A stretch of DNA of 12,990 bases. It comes from DATKYV01 sp035528275. GTDB taxonomy: Bacteria; Acidobacteriota; Terriglobia; UBA7540. The stretch is from assembly GCA_035528275.1 (NCBI GenBank), contig DATKYV010000273.1, forward strand, positions 1 through 12,990, in the 5' to 3' direction. Below the pieces are notes generated by a model. It saw only the letters and a program-made list of their open reading frames with translations. It was not told where the DNA came from and made no database searches. Position numbers and translations under genes: made by a program. Position 1 is the stretch's first letter. Each line of letters opens with the position of its first letter. Shown in pieces: positions 1 to 7,435 of this stretch.

Positions 1-156
1 GTTGTTGAAGCCCTGCTCTCGGCCGGAGAGGATGAGCTCGACATTGCCGCCGCGATCCGGGCGTTGAGCGCCCACGGCGATACCGAGCTGGTAACGGTAA
101 CCGACAAAACGGAGACCGTGCGCATCTGGGTGGATTCCAAGAATGCCGAGGAGTAA
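1..156 (+). CDS. C-terminal fragment of a small unknown protein
   Basis: The frame open from base 1 reads 51 residues to a TAA at 154-156; the start lies off the left edge. It ends in an acidic, beta-like tail with the core LVTVTDKTETVRIWVD. That tail resembles, by eye, a unit in the middle of the next protein (PLVQVTSSKERVSIV), and this kind of LV-x-V...E-x-V-x-I tail is seen in small SHOCT-like proteins that precede membrane-anchored partners. The stop is 11 bases before the next ATG and is overlapped by that gene's Shine-Dalgarno sequence, so the two are almost certainly cotranscribed. The function is unknown to me. The reading frame is well supported by its spacing and codon use; the family assignment is weak. 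Confidence 0.7.
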   Translation, partial: VVEALLSAGEDELDIAAAIRALSAHGDTELVTVTDKTETVRIWVDSKNAEE

Positions 157-167
157 GGAGGTGTAAG

Positions 168-626
168 ATGCCGGTCACAGGAGGACTATCCACGGTAGCG
201 GCTGGGGCGTCGGGAGTGGTCCTGGGATCTTTCCTGCTGGGCGCCGTCGTCATCTATGACGCCGGTGCCGTCCGCATCCGCGTCCACGAAAAGAAAACCG
301 ACGGGGAAAATATCCGCCTCATCGTTCCGGCGGCCGTGGTGCCCCTGGCGATGCGACTCGCGCCGGATAAAGATCTCCGAAAGGCATCGAAAGATGTCCA
401 ACCCTACTTGCCGGCCCTCAAAATCGCCGCCGAGGAGTTGGCCAAGTGTCCCGACGGGCCGCTCGTCCAAGTGACCAGTTCCAAGGAACGGGTGAGCATC
501 GTCAAGCGTGGAGGCTCCCTGGAGATTGACGTGGATTCTCCGGAGGAGACTGTCCACATATCGTTCCCCCTAAAGATGGTTCACTCCGTGGCGCGACGGC
601 TGGAGGCGGTGGGACCGCCTGCTTAG
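168..626 (+). CDS. Membrane-anchored protein of unknown function (152 aa)
   Basis: An ATG at 168 follows a near-ideal ribosome site (AAGGAGG at 155-161, six bases away), so the N-terminus is secure. Residues about 7-30 are hydrophobic and glycine/alanine/valine-rich and probably form one membrane segment. The rest is soluble: a beta-rich part (VRIRVHEKK, residues 36-44), an amphipathic middle (about 60-95, with PYLPALKIAAEELAKCPDG), then two short repeats of a beta-hairpin type, PLVQVTSSKERVSIV and LEIDVDSPEETVHISFP. The motif PLVQV...V.I recurs in the tail of the upstream protein. I recognise no enzyme motif. By analogy with paired SHOCT-like/membrane proteins it may be an envelope sensor or anti-sigma-like partner, but this is only inference. 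The gene is the last of its operon, since the next gene runs toward it. Confidence 0.85.
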   Translation: MPVTGGLSTVAAGASGVVLGSFLLGAVVIYDAGAVRIRVHEKKTDGENIRLIVPAAVVPLAMRLAPDKDLRKASKDVQPYLPALKIAAEELAKCPDGPLVQVTSSKERVSIVKRGGSLEIDVDSPEETVHISFPLKMVHSVARRLEAVGPPA

Positions 627-654
627 GAGTATCGCAGTCGGCGTGCTCCGCCGA
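604..654 (+). terminator. Two tandem hairpins between convergent genes
   Basis: AGGCGGT (604-610) pairs perfectly with ACCGCCT (614-620) around a three-base loop, overlapping the last codons of the 152-residue gene. A second stem, TCGGCG (638-643) with CGCCGA (649-654), follows with a five-base loop. The genes on either side converge here (ends at 626 and 702), where a bidirectional terminator would be expected. Neither stem is followed by a run of T, so intrinsic termination is uncertain. Confidence 0.35.
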
Positions 655-701
655 GGCCCCTCGACGTCGGCCGAACATCCCGGGCGCGACATTGCGTGGG
701 T

Positions 702-2021
702 TCAGGGTGTGTAGAGCTTCTCGACGCGCCCGGTGGCTCGCGCCAAGTCGGCGCGCGCCTGGTTGTAGCGGTACAGCGCGTCGATTTGATTGTCGTTGGC
801 ACGCGCCAGCGCGTCCTGCGCGCTGACGACTTCAATGTTACTGGCCACGCCGGCCAGGAATCTTTCCTGTGCCTGGCCCACTTCCTGCCGGGCCAGAGTT
901 GCTCCCAGGTTGGCGACCTCCACTTCGTTGCGCGCCGACTCCAGTTGGGCGTGCGCCGTCTTCACTTCCAGGGCGATCTGGCTTCGGAGTTCCTCCATCT
1001 CACGCGCCACCTTCTTCAATTTGATCTCCGCCTTGACCCTTTCCGCGCGCAAACGTCCGCCCGTGAAGAGCGGAAGGTCCACGCTGACTTGGTAGCGATA
1101 GGAGGGGATGGCGGTGGATGCCGAAACTCCCTGGTAAGCCCACTCGCCGCCGATGTTGACCCGAGGGAGCCGCGCTTCGCTCGCCGCGCGCCTCTCGGCC
1201 CGAAGCATCTGTTCTCGCGACTCGAGGGACTTGACCTCCGGGCGGTTGGCGAACGCCGACTCCAAGCTCTCGGCGACGGCGGGTTCGGGGGTCTCCGAGA
1301 ATTCCATCTCGTCCGCCAGCTCCAGTTTCCGGTGGGGGTCGAGATTCAGGAGTCGTGCAAGGCCAAAGAGCGTGATCTCCCGCTGCGTCTTCGCCGCAAT
1401 GAGCCGTTGCTTCTCGTTTTGAAGCTGGACGTTGGCGCGCAGGGTGTCGAGGCCGGTGCTGATTCCCTCGTTTTGCAGCTCGACGGCCTGGGCGTAAAGC
1501 GCCTGGGCCAGGTCGGCGCGCGATTGGGCTTCGCGAACGTTGGCCGCGGCCCGCAGCCCGCCCAGATAGTGCGACGCCACCAGCAACACCGTTTGCTCGC
1601 GCACCGTGAGTTCCTGGGCTTCCTCGGCGCGAACGCCGTATCGCGACGCCTGCCACGTCCTCCACAGCGTGAGGTCGAAGACCGGAAAGGAAAACTGCGG
1701 TCCCGCCTGAAAGGTCTGAAACGGGCCGACATGCTGCGGCTGGCCGGGAATGCGCGTGCCGAGAAAGGCTTCCAGGTTTTTTCGCTGGACCGCGTCGAAA
1801 GCGGAGAGGCTGGCTTGGGGGAACAATCCGGCACGAGCCGCCGCCCCATCCTGGACGCTCTGTGCCACGCTCAGATTCGCCAACTGCACTTGGGGATTCT
1901 GGCGCAAGGCCAACTGAACGGCCTCGCCCAAAGTCAACCGCAAGGGTGGACTCTCTTGAGCGAATGCGATCCCGCTGATGATGAATTGCGCGATGATCAG
2001 GATGATCGAACTCTTCTTCAT
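702..2021 (-). CDS. TolC-family outer-membrane efflux channel
   Basis: This 439-residue protein is the outer-membrane exit duct of the exporter encoded upstream. Residues 1-21 are a signal peptide (MKK, hydrophobic core, cut after AFA). Two outer-membrane efflux protein repeats follow: the first opens with LTLGEAVQLALRQNPQV (about 29-45), the second with AESLESAFANRPEV (about 250-263). Long alanine/glutamine/glutamate-rich helices and beta segments such as VSVDLPLFTGG are typical of the trimeric barrel and tunnel. The length fits the family. The ATG at 2021 is preceded by AAAGGAG (2027-2033); an in-frame extension to 2090 lies inside the upstream permease gene and lacks a signal peptide, so I rejected it. 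The gap to the permease stop is 16 bases, making this the last gene of the operon. E. coli has no tolC gene in its corresponding ybh operon, so its presence here is informative. Confidence 0.95.
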   Translation of the reverse strand: MKKSSIILIIAQFIISGIAFAQESPPLRLTLGEAVQLALRQNPQVQLANLSVAQSVQDGAAARAGLFPQASLSAFDAVQRKNLEAFLGTRIPGQPQHVGPFQTFQAGPQFSFPVFDLTLWRTWQASRYGVRAEEAQELTVREQTVLLVASHYLGGLRAAANVREAQSRADLAQALYAQAVELQNEGISTGLDTLRANVQLQNEKQRLIAAKTQREITLFGLARLLNLDPHRKLELADEMEFSETPEPAVAESLESAFANRPEVKSLESREQMLRAERRAASEARLPRVNIGGEWAYQGVSASTAIPSYRYQVSVDLPLFTGGRLRAERVKAEIKLKKVAREMEELRSQIALEVKTAHAQLESARNEVEVANLGATLARQEVGQAQERFLAGVASNIEVVSAQDALARANDNQIDALYRYNQARADLARATGRVEKLYTP

Positions 2022-2037
2022 CTGAACTCCTTTCCAC

Positions 2038-3168
2038 TCAAGCCAACGTCTTGCGGAATCTTCTGGATGCCAGCCACAGGGTCGCGACACCCATCACCGC
2101 CAGCGCCAGCATCTGCGGCCAGAGGACGCCGAGCCCCACGCCGTTCAGGAAAATGCCGCGAACGATCACCAGGATGTAGCGTAGCGGGTTCAGGTAGGTG
2201 AGCGCCTGGACCGCTTCCGGCATGTTGGCGATGGGAAACATCAATCCCGAAAGCAGCATGGACGGTATGTTGAAAAAGAAAACGGTCATCATCGCCTGCT
2301 GCTGGGTCTGGCTGACCGTCGAGATCAGAAGGCCGACGCCGAGGGTCGTCAGCAGGTAGAGACCGACAGCGAGGAAGAGCAGCGGCAGGCTGCCGCGCAC
2401 CGGCACGTCGAACCAGAGCACGCCGACGACCGTGACGACAATCACATCAACAAAGCTGATGAGGGCGAACGGCACGGTTTTGCCGAGGATGAACTCCAGC
2501 GAGGTGATCGGCGTGACGATGATTTGCTCCATGGTCCCGATCTCCTTCTCTCTCACCACGGCCATGCTGGTCAGCAGCAAAGTGATGATGGTGACGATGA
2601 AGGCGATCACGCCGGGAACGTAGAAGTTGCGGCTCTCGAGGTTGGGGTTGAACCACGCGCGCGTCCGAAGATTCACCTGCCCCGGAGGTCTGACCGTACC
2701 CAATTGACGCTCGGCGCGCTCCAACAGAATGCGGTCGGAAAACTCCCGCGCGATTCGGGCGCTGTAAGCCAGCACGATTCCCGCCGTGTTCGAGTCCGTG
2801 CCATCCACCAGGATTTGGAGCTGGGCGGTCCGCCCGGCGCGCAGGTCGCCCTCAAATCCCCGGTTCATGCGCAGGACGGCGCTGACTCTTCCTCGATCGA
2901 GCAGATCTTCAACCTGCCGGTCGTCAGAGACGTACTTCACGACATCGAAATATCCCGACCCGGCGAATCGGCTGACCAGTTCGCGGCTGGCCACGGTGTT
3001 ATCGAGGTCGTATACCGCCGTAGCGACGTGCCGCACATCGGTGGTGACCGCGTACCCGAAGACAATCAATTGGAGAACGGGAACCACGAAGATGACGAGC
3101 CTCATCCGGAAGTCGCGAAACACCTGAATGAACTCTTTGACGAGCATGTGCTTGATACGTTCCAACAT
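2038..3168 (-). CDS. ABC-2 type permease 2 (YbhR/YbhS-like)
   Basis: This 376-residue inner-membrane subunit has the ABC-2 (ABC2_membrane_3) layout: one N-terminal membrane helix (about residues 23-45, after KEFIQVFRDFR), a large periplasmic domain, then a C-terminal block of about five helices. Conserved stretches include VVREKEIGTMEQIIVTPI, which follows the second helix and likely contacts the ATPases, and LLSGLMFPIANMPEAVQ before the last helices. It is clearly paralogous to permease 1: both start with KEFIQ-x-[FY]RD and share NMPEA[IV]Q and TYL-x-P-x-RY. The pair would form a heterodimeric pore. Its ATG is only two bases past the upstream TAA, so translation is probably coupled. A longer in-frame reading to 3792 is out-of-frame overlap with permease 1 and not protein-like. 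Whether this is the YbhR or YbhS counterpart is suggested only by its place: second, as ybhR. Confidence 0.93.
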   Translation of the reverse strand: MLERIKHMLVKEFIQVFRDFRMRLVIFVVPVLQLIVFGYAVTTDVRHVATAVYDLDNTVASRELVSRFAGSGYFDVVKYVSDDRQVEDLLDRGRVSAVLRMNRGFEGDLRAGRTAQLQILVDGTDSNTAGIVLAYSARIAREFSDRILLERAERQLGTVRPPGQVNLRTRAWFNPNLESRNFYVPGVIAFIVTIITLLLTSMAVVREKEIGTMEQIIVTPITSLEFILGKTVPFALISFVDVIVVTVVGVLWFDVPVRGSLPLLFLAVGLYLLTTLGVGLLISTVSQTQQQAMMTVFFFNIPSMLLSGLMFPIANMPEAVQALTYLNPLRYILVIVRGIFLNGVGLGVLWPQMLALAVMGVATLWLASRRFRKTLA

Positions 3169-3170
3169 GG

Positions 3171-4304
3171 TTAAACCAGCTTCTTCCTGAACTTCACGTT
3201 GGCCAGGACAACCATGGCCACGGCAAACAGGGTCAGGAGCACCGCATCTCCGACGAGGATTTCGAGGCCCACGCCCTTCAGGTAAATTCCTTTCAGCAGG
3301 GCAATGAAATATCTTGCCGGGATCAGATAGGTGACCAGTTGAATCGCTTCCGGCATGTTGTTGATGGCGTACATGAATCCGGAAAGCAGGAAGGCGGGAA
3401 GAAACGTCAAGACGATGCCGGCTTGATTGGCCAGGAGCTGATTCCGGGTCACAATGCTGATCAGCATGCCCAGGGCCAGCGCCCCCGCCAGAAAGATCGA
3501 GGCCACGCCGAAGAGCAGCGCCGGATTTCCGCGCATGGGAACGCCAAACAGGACTTTTCCCATGGCGACCGCCACCACCAGGTCGAACAGCCCGATGGCG
3601 AAATAGGGCAGCAATTTCCCCAGCACCAGTTCCGGCGCCTTGACCGGCGTGGAGATGAGTTGTTCCATCGTCCCGCGCTCCCATTCGCGGGCCACGGTGA
3701 GCGAGGTCAGGAGCGCGGCGATGATCATCATGATCACCGCGATGAGCCCGGGAATGATGTAGTTTTTCGATTCCATGTCGGTGTTGAACCACACCCGGGG
3801 CCGAAGGTCGAGCGGCGCCCGCAGCGTCAGGCCGTTGGCGCGGCGGGCGGCCCGGATGGTCAAGTCCTGGGAATAAGCCAGAGCGACGGCGTCGGCGTAG
3901 CCGATCGCCAGGGTTGCGGTGTTGGCGTCACTGCCGTCGACGATCAACTGGACGTCGGCGGGACGCCCCGACGCGACGCGTCCGCCAAACCCCCGGGGAA
4001 TGACCAGAGCCATGAGCGCCCGGCGGGAATCGATGGCTTGCTCCATTTCGCGATAACCGGTGGCGTATTCCTGCAGCGAGAAAAATCGCGAGGCCGCGAA
4101 ATGGCTGAGGAGTTCGCGGCTCACCGGAGTGCCGTCCTGGTCCCAGGCCACCAGAGGCACGTTGTCCACGTCGAGGGCCAAAGCGTAGCCGAACAGGAGC
4201 AGCAGCATGATGGGCATGGCGATGGCCATCCCCAGGCTGCGAGGGTCTCGGTAGATCTGAATGAATTCCTTGCGGGCCATGGCGCGCAGGCGCATCAGTT
4301 TCAT
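3171..4304 (-). CDS. ABC-2 type permease 1 (YbhS-like)
   Basis: This 377-residue inner-membrane subunit is a paralogue of the following gene product. A first membrane helix (about 22-43) comes after KEFIQIYRDPRS, followed by a periplasmic domain (about 45-175) with mixed helices and strands, then five or so helices from NYIIPGLIAVIMMIIAALL onward. The cytoplasmic loop VAREWERGTMEQLISTPV matches the conserved ABC-2 coupling region, and the late motif FLLSGFMYAINNMPEAIQ matches permease 2. The start overlaps the stop of ATPase 2 as ATGA (4301-4304) and has AGGAGG at 4312-4317, so the start is firm and translation likely coupled. With the two ATPases it should make an exporter of hydrophobic compounds; the substrate cannot be read from the sequence. 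Confidence 0.94.
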   Translation of the reverse strand: MKLMRLRAMARKEFIQIYRDPRSLGMAIAMPIMLLLLFGYALALDVDNVPLVAWDQDGTPVSRELLSHFAASRFFSLQEYATGYREMEQAIDSRRALMALVIPRGFGGRVASGRPADVQLIVDGSDANTATLAIGYADAVALAYSQDLTIRAARRANGLTLRAPLDLRPRVWFNTDMESKNYIIPGLIAVIMMIIAALLTSLTVAREWERGTMEQLISTPVKAPELVLGKLLPYFAIGLFDLVVAVAMGKVLFGVPMRGNPALLFGVASIFLAGALALGMLISIVTRNQLLANQAGIVLTFLPAFLLSGFMYAINNMPEAIQLVTYLIPARYFIALLKGIYLKGVGLEILVGDAVLLTLFAVAMVVLANVKFRKKLV

Positions 4305-5275
4305 CCTCGAACCTCCTGCTGTGCCTGCTCGGCACGGTCACGCGCCTGGATCAGCGACACGAAGACGTCCTCCAGGGAAGGCCTGATTTTCTCCACGCTC
4401 GCCACTGCAAACCCGCGGGCGCGAAGCGCCTTGCGGATCTCCCGGGCGGCGGCTTCCCCGTCGCCGGCGACCACGTGCAGCCCCTTGCCGAACAGCGCGG
4501 CTTCTTTCACCTCGGGGAGGCTTTCGACTTCGGTCATGGCTTCCTGCGGCCGGTCGCAGAGAACCTCCAGCACTTCCTCCTTCATGAGGTCGCTTTTCAA
4601 GGCTTCGGGCGTTCCCATGGCGATCAGTTTCCCGCGGTAGATCAGCGCGATCCGGTCGCAGTACTCCGCCTCGTCCATGTAGTGGGTGGTGACGAAGACC
4701 GTTACGCCGCCGCCCGCCATTTCGTAGATCAAGTCCCAGAACTTGCGGCGGCTGATGGGGTCGACGCCCGAGGTGGGTTCGTCGAGGAAGAGGATCGGCG
4801 GTTCGTGCAGGATGGCGCAGCCCAGGGCCAGGCGCTGCTTCCAGCCGCCGGAAAGAATGCCGGTGCGGGAATGCCGATGCTCCTCCAGCCCCGCCATGCG
4901 GATCACCCAGTCTTTTCGTTCCCGCTTTTTCTCCGGCGCGATACGGTAGATGCCGCTGTAGAAATCGATGTTCTCTTCCACGGTCAGGTCCTCATAGAGC
5001 GAGAATTTCTGGCTCATGTAGCCGATATGCTGCTTGATTTGCTCGGGCTGGCTTCGAATATCGAAACCCGCCACCGACCCCGACCCGCCCGTGGGGGCGA
5101 GGATTCCCGAGAGCATGCGGATGGTGGTCGACTTTCCCGCCCCGTTGGGTCCGAGGAAACCAAAGATCTCCCCCCGCTCGATCTCGAAGCTGACGCGGTC
5201 GACGGCGACGAAGCTGCCAAAGCGCCTCTCGAGATCGCGTGCGACGACGGCTTTCCCGTTCTCATTCCTGATCAT
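4301..5275 (-). CDS. ABC transporter ATPase 2, equivalent to the C-terminal half of YbhF
   Basis: This is a 324-residue nucleotide-binding subunit with every canonical motif: Walker A GPNGAGKS (42-49), Q-loop Gln89 in MSQKFSLY, signature LSGGWKQ (141-147), Walker B ILFLDE with Glu166, and switch histidine His198 in VTTHYMDEAEYCDR. A C-terminal regulatory tail ends with PSLEDVFVSLI. From memory, the second half of E. coli YbhF has the same HEP-x-ILFLDEPTSGVDP and TTH-x-MDEAEYCDRI stretches, so this is the catalytically complete partner. The ATG at 5275 has GGAAGGG nine bases upstream; an ATG at 5284 is a possible alternative and an extension to 5362 is unlikely. The gene overlaps the end of ATPase 1 by 14 bases and the start of permease 1 by four. 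Confidence 0.95.
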   Translation of the reverse strand: MIRNENGKAVVARDLERRFGSFVAVDRVSFEIERGEIFGFLGPNGAGKSTTIRMLSGILAPTGGSGSVAGFDIRSQPEQIKQHIGYMSQKFSLYEDLTVEENIDFYSGIYRIAPEKKRERKDWVIRMAGLEEHRHSRTGILSGGWKQRLALGCAILHEPPILFLDEPTSGVDPISRRKFWDLIYEMAGGGVTVFVTTHYMDEAEYCDRIALIYRGKLIAMGTPEALKSDLMKEEVLEVLCDRPQEAMTEVESLPEVKEAALFGKGLHVVAGDGEAAAREIRKALRARGFAVASVEKIRPSLEDVFVSLIQARDRAEQAQQEVRG

Positions 5276-6206
5276 GCTCGGCATCCCTTCCGTTACTCCC
5301 CAAGACCGATACGAAAACGTCCTCGAGGGTCGGTTCGATGGACCGAATCGAGCTGCTCTCAAGCCCCGCGACGCGGAGAGCTTTCTCCGCTTCCTCGGCC
5401 GCCTCCTCGCCCCGGCTGGTGAGAATGTGCACTTTGTCGCCGAAGAGGCCCACCGAGTCCTGCGTCAGTCGGTGGCGCAGCACCGCAGCCGCCCGGCGCG
5501 GTTCGGCGGCGCGAACCTCGAGAAGACTCCCGCGCATCAGCTTCTTGAGCTCCTCGGGAGTCCCCACGGCGAGCAGCTTTCCCTTGTGCATCAGGGCAAC
5601 ACGGTTGGCGCGCTCAGCCTCATCGAGGTAAGCGGTGGAGACGAAAATCGTGACGCGCTCGCGGAGCAGTTGATACAGGATGCGCCAGAAATCGCGCCGC
5701 GATGCCGGATCGACACCGTTCGTGGGCTCGTCGAGAAACAGCACCTTGGGCGTGTGGATCAGAGCGCAGGCAAGACCCAGCTTCTGCTTCATCCCCCCGG
5801 AAAGGTTGCCGGCGAGGCGTCGCTTGAAGGGGGTGAGATTGGAGAAAGCGAGGAGCCGGTCGATTTTCTCCCTTCGGCCCTCAAGCGGGACGCCGTAGAT
5901 GTCGGCATAGAACTCGATGTTCTCGGCGACGGTCAGGTCGGTGTAAAGACCGAAGCGCTGGCTCATGTACCCGATGTCTTCCTTGATGGCTTCGCCTTCG
6001 CGGACGATGTGGCGGCCGGCTACCCAGGCGTCTCCCGAAGTGGGGTCCAGAATCGCCGTCAGCAATCGCATCGTGGTGGTCTTGCCGGCGCCGTCCGGCC
6101 CCACCAGGCCGAAGATCTCGCCCTCCGCCACCGAGAGCGTCAGCTTATCGACAGCCTTGACGCCACCGAACGATTTGCTGAGTTCCCGGCACCGGATCGC
6201 GTCCAC
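5262..6206 (-). CDS. ABC transporter ATPase 1, equivalent to the N-terminal half of YbhF
   Basis: This is a 314-residue nucleotide-binding subunit with Walker A GPDGAGKT (36-43), Q-loop Gln83 in MSQRFGLY, signature LSGGMKQK (135-142), Walker B KVLFLDE with Glu160, and the C-terminal motif PTLEDVFVSVL. The switch (H-loop) histidine is missing: the segment reads VSTAYLDEAE, with Ala192 where His is expected. From memory, E. coli YbhF has the same asymmetry, with GPDGAGKT and STSYLDEAE in its first half, which supports this assignment. The subunit probably pairs with ATPase 2 to give one normal and one impaired ATP site. Translation starts at GTG, one base overlapping the TAG of the adaptor gene (TAGTG), after a strong AAGGAGG, so translation is coupled. 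ATG starts further in would cut the first beta strand. Confidence 0.95.
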   Translation of the reverse strand: MDAIRCRELSKSFGGVKAVDKLTLSVAEGEIFGLVGPDGAGKTTTMRLLTAILDPTSGDAWVAGRHIVREGEAIKEDIGYMSQRFGLYTDLTVAENIEFYADIYGVPLEGRREKIDRLLAFSNLTPFKRRLAGNLSGGMKQKLGLACALIHTPKVLFLDEPTNGVDPASRRDFWRILYQLLRERVTIFVSTAYLDEAERANRVALMHKGKLLAVGTPEELKKLMRGSLLEVRAAEPRRAAAVLRHRLTQDSVGLFGDKVHILTSRGEEAAEEAEKALRVAGLESSSIRSIEPTLEDVFVSVLGSNGRDAEHDQE

Positions 6207-7387
6207 TACTTTCCTCCTTGGTTCGATCCGATCAGGATCTCCGCATCAGCAGGCATTCCCGGCTTGAGTTCCATGTTGGGATTGGCGATGTCCACCTTCA
6301 CCCGGTAGACTAGCTTGACGCGCTCCTTCTCCGTCTGAACGGTCTTGGGAGTGAATTCGGCCTGCGAGGAGATGAAGGAAACTCGTCCCTCGTAAACCTT
6401 GCCGTGGAAAGTATCCGTCGTCACGCGGACGCGCTGGCCCACCTTGACGCGTGCCAGGTCAGTCTCGTTGATGTAGGCGCGCAGCCACACGTTTTGAAGG
6501 TCGCCAACGGTCACCACGGGTGTGCCCGGATTGACGTACTCCCCGGCCTCCACGTTTTCTGAGAGCACCACCCCCGACATCGGCGAGGCCAGGTTCGCGT
6601 AGCCCAGTCTCGTTTCGGCAACCGCGTTCGCCTGGCGGGCTTGTTCAGCCCGCGCCCGGGCCTGCTCGATGGTTTCCCTTCGCGGCCCTTTCTTGACCTC
6701 GGCGTAGTGCTCTTCGGCTTGGGCAAGGGCGGCCCGCGCCTGCTCGATCTGTTCCTGTCGCGGGCCCGCCTCGACCAGTTTGAATTGTTCTTCGGCTTCG
6801 CGCAGCCGGGCGCTGGCAGCCTCGTAGGCGGTGCGGGCGGCGTCGGACTGCTGGGCGGAGACGACCTCCTTCTTGAAGAGCCGCTCGTATCGCTCGTTGT
6901 CCAGTTTCGTGCGCTCGGCTTCCGCCCTGGCACGGGCCACCGCGGCGCGAGCTGCCTCGACTTCCTGGGATCGGGAGCCGGCCAGCATCTCTTCCAGCCG
7001 CGCCCGAGCCTGTTGGGCGGCCGCCTCAGCTTGCGCGATATCCTCCTGGCGCGAGCCAGCTTGCAGCTCGGCCAGCGCCGCCTGCGCCGCTTCCGCTTCC
7101 GCCTTGCGCCGCGCCGCTTCGTGCTCCAGTTCCGCGCTCTCCAGGCGCGCCACCGGCTGGCCGACGCGAACCGTCTCGCCTTCCGAGACCATTCGTTCCT
7201 CCACCCGCCCGGCGGTCTTGAAGCTGAGCTCGGCGTCCGTCACCTCGATGTTGCCGGAAACACGCACGATGTCCTTGGCGTTTCCGGCCCGAGTCAGGAA
7301 GAACGCCAGCGCCACGGCGACCGCGATGGCTCCCACGCCAATCGGAATGACCAGCCTTTTGCCTCTTTCCAGCTTTCCATTTCTCAT
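6206..7387 (-). CDS. HlyD-family periplasmic adaptor (YbhG/UPF0194-like)
   Basis: This 393-residue membrane-fusion protein links the permeases to TolC. Residues about 12-32 form one N-terminal membrane anchor. A first lipoyl-like half follows (LSFKTAGRVEERMVSEGETV, about 54-73), then a long alpha-hairpin (about 85-260), a second lipoyl half (ANLASPMSGVVLSENVEAG), and a beta-barrel domain. The segment AEFTPKTVQTEKERVKLVYRV, residues 343 on, resembles the AEFTPKTVET stretch of E. coli YbhG. The hairpin carries four copies of a G-[SP]-R-x-x-[EI] unit (residues 111, 137, 208, 234). The ATG at 7387 has GGGAG eight bases upstream; a TTG at 7402 is possible but weaker. The gene lies 48 bases after the TetR stop, a gap that holds one of the two operators. 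Confidence 0.94.
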   Translation of the reverse strand: MRNGKLERGKRLVIPIGVGAIAVAVALAFFLTRAGNAKDIVRVSGNIEVTDAELSFKTAGRVEERMVSEGETVRVGQPVARLESAELEHEAARRKAEAEAAQAALAELQAGSRQEDIAQAEAAAQQARARLEEMLAGSRSQEVEAARAAVARARAEAERTKLDNERYERLFKKEVVSAQQSDAARTAYEAASARLREAEEQFKLVEAGPRQEQIEQARAALAQAEEHYAEVKKGPRRETIEQARARAEQARQANAVAETRLGYANLASPMSGVVLSENVEAGEYVNPGTPVVTVGDLQNVWLRAYINETDLARVKVGQRVRVTTDTFHGKVYEGRVSFISSQAEFTPKTVQTEKERVKLVYRVKVDIANPNMELKPGMPADAEILIGSNQGGK

Positions 7388-7402
7388 CTCCGGTTCTCCC
7401 AA

Positions 7403-7418
7403 GTGAACAGGCGTTCAC
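7403..7418. promoter_or_regulatory. Operator-like palindrome before the adaptor gene
   Basis: The 16 bases GTGAACAGGCGTTCAC form a perfect six-base inverted repeat with a four-base spacer. The arms are identical to those of the palindrome before the TetR gene. It ends 15 bases before the adaptor ATG, inside the only sizeable gap of the operon, so it probably lets the repressor control the transport genes separately from its own gene. I found no convincing -10/-35 pair around it, so it could act as a roadblock to transcription from the TetR promoter. Confidence 0.75.
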
Positions 7419-7435
7419 AGCGCTCGGCAGACGGA

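Noticed and set aside
696..2201. A 501-residue plus-strand open frame opposite the TolC gene
   Set aside because: It is antisense to a clearly recognisable TolC protein, has Arg/Gly/Leu-rich composition with no domain, and lacks a ribosome site. Long antisense frames are expected at this GC content.
3169..3792. A 208-residue N-terminal extension of permease 2
   Set aside because: It is out of frame with, and wholly inside, permease 1. It is His/Arg-rich and not protein-like, and the ATG at 3168 matches the paralogue's start.
3339..4640. A 433-residue plus-strand open frame opposite permease 1 and ATPase 2
   Set aside because: It is rich in His, Gln, Asp and Arg, has no hydrophobic core, and lies opposite two strongly supported genes.
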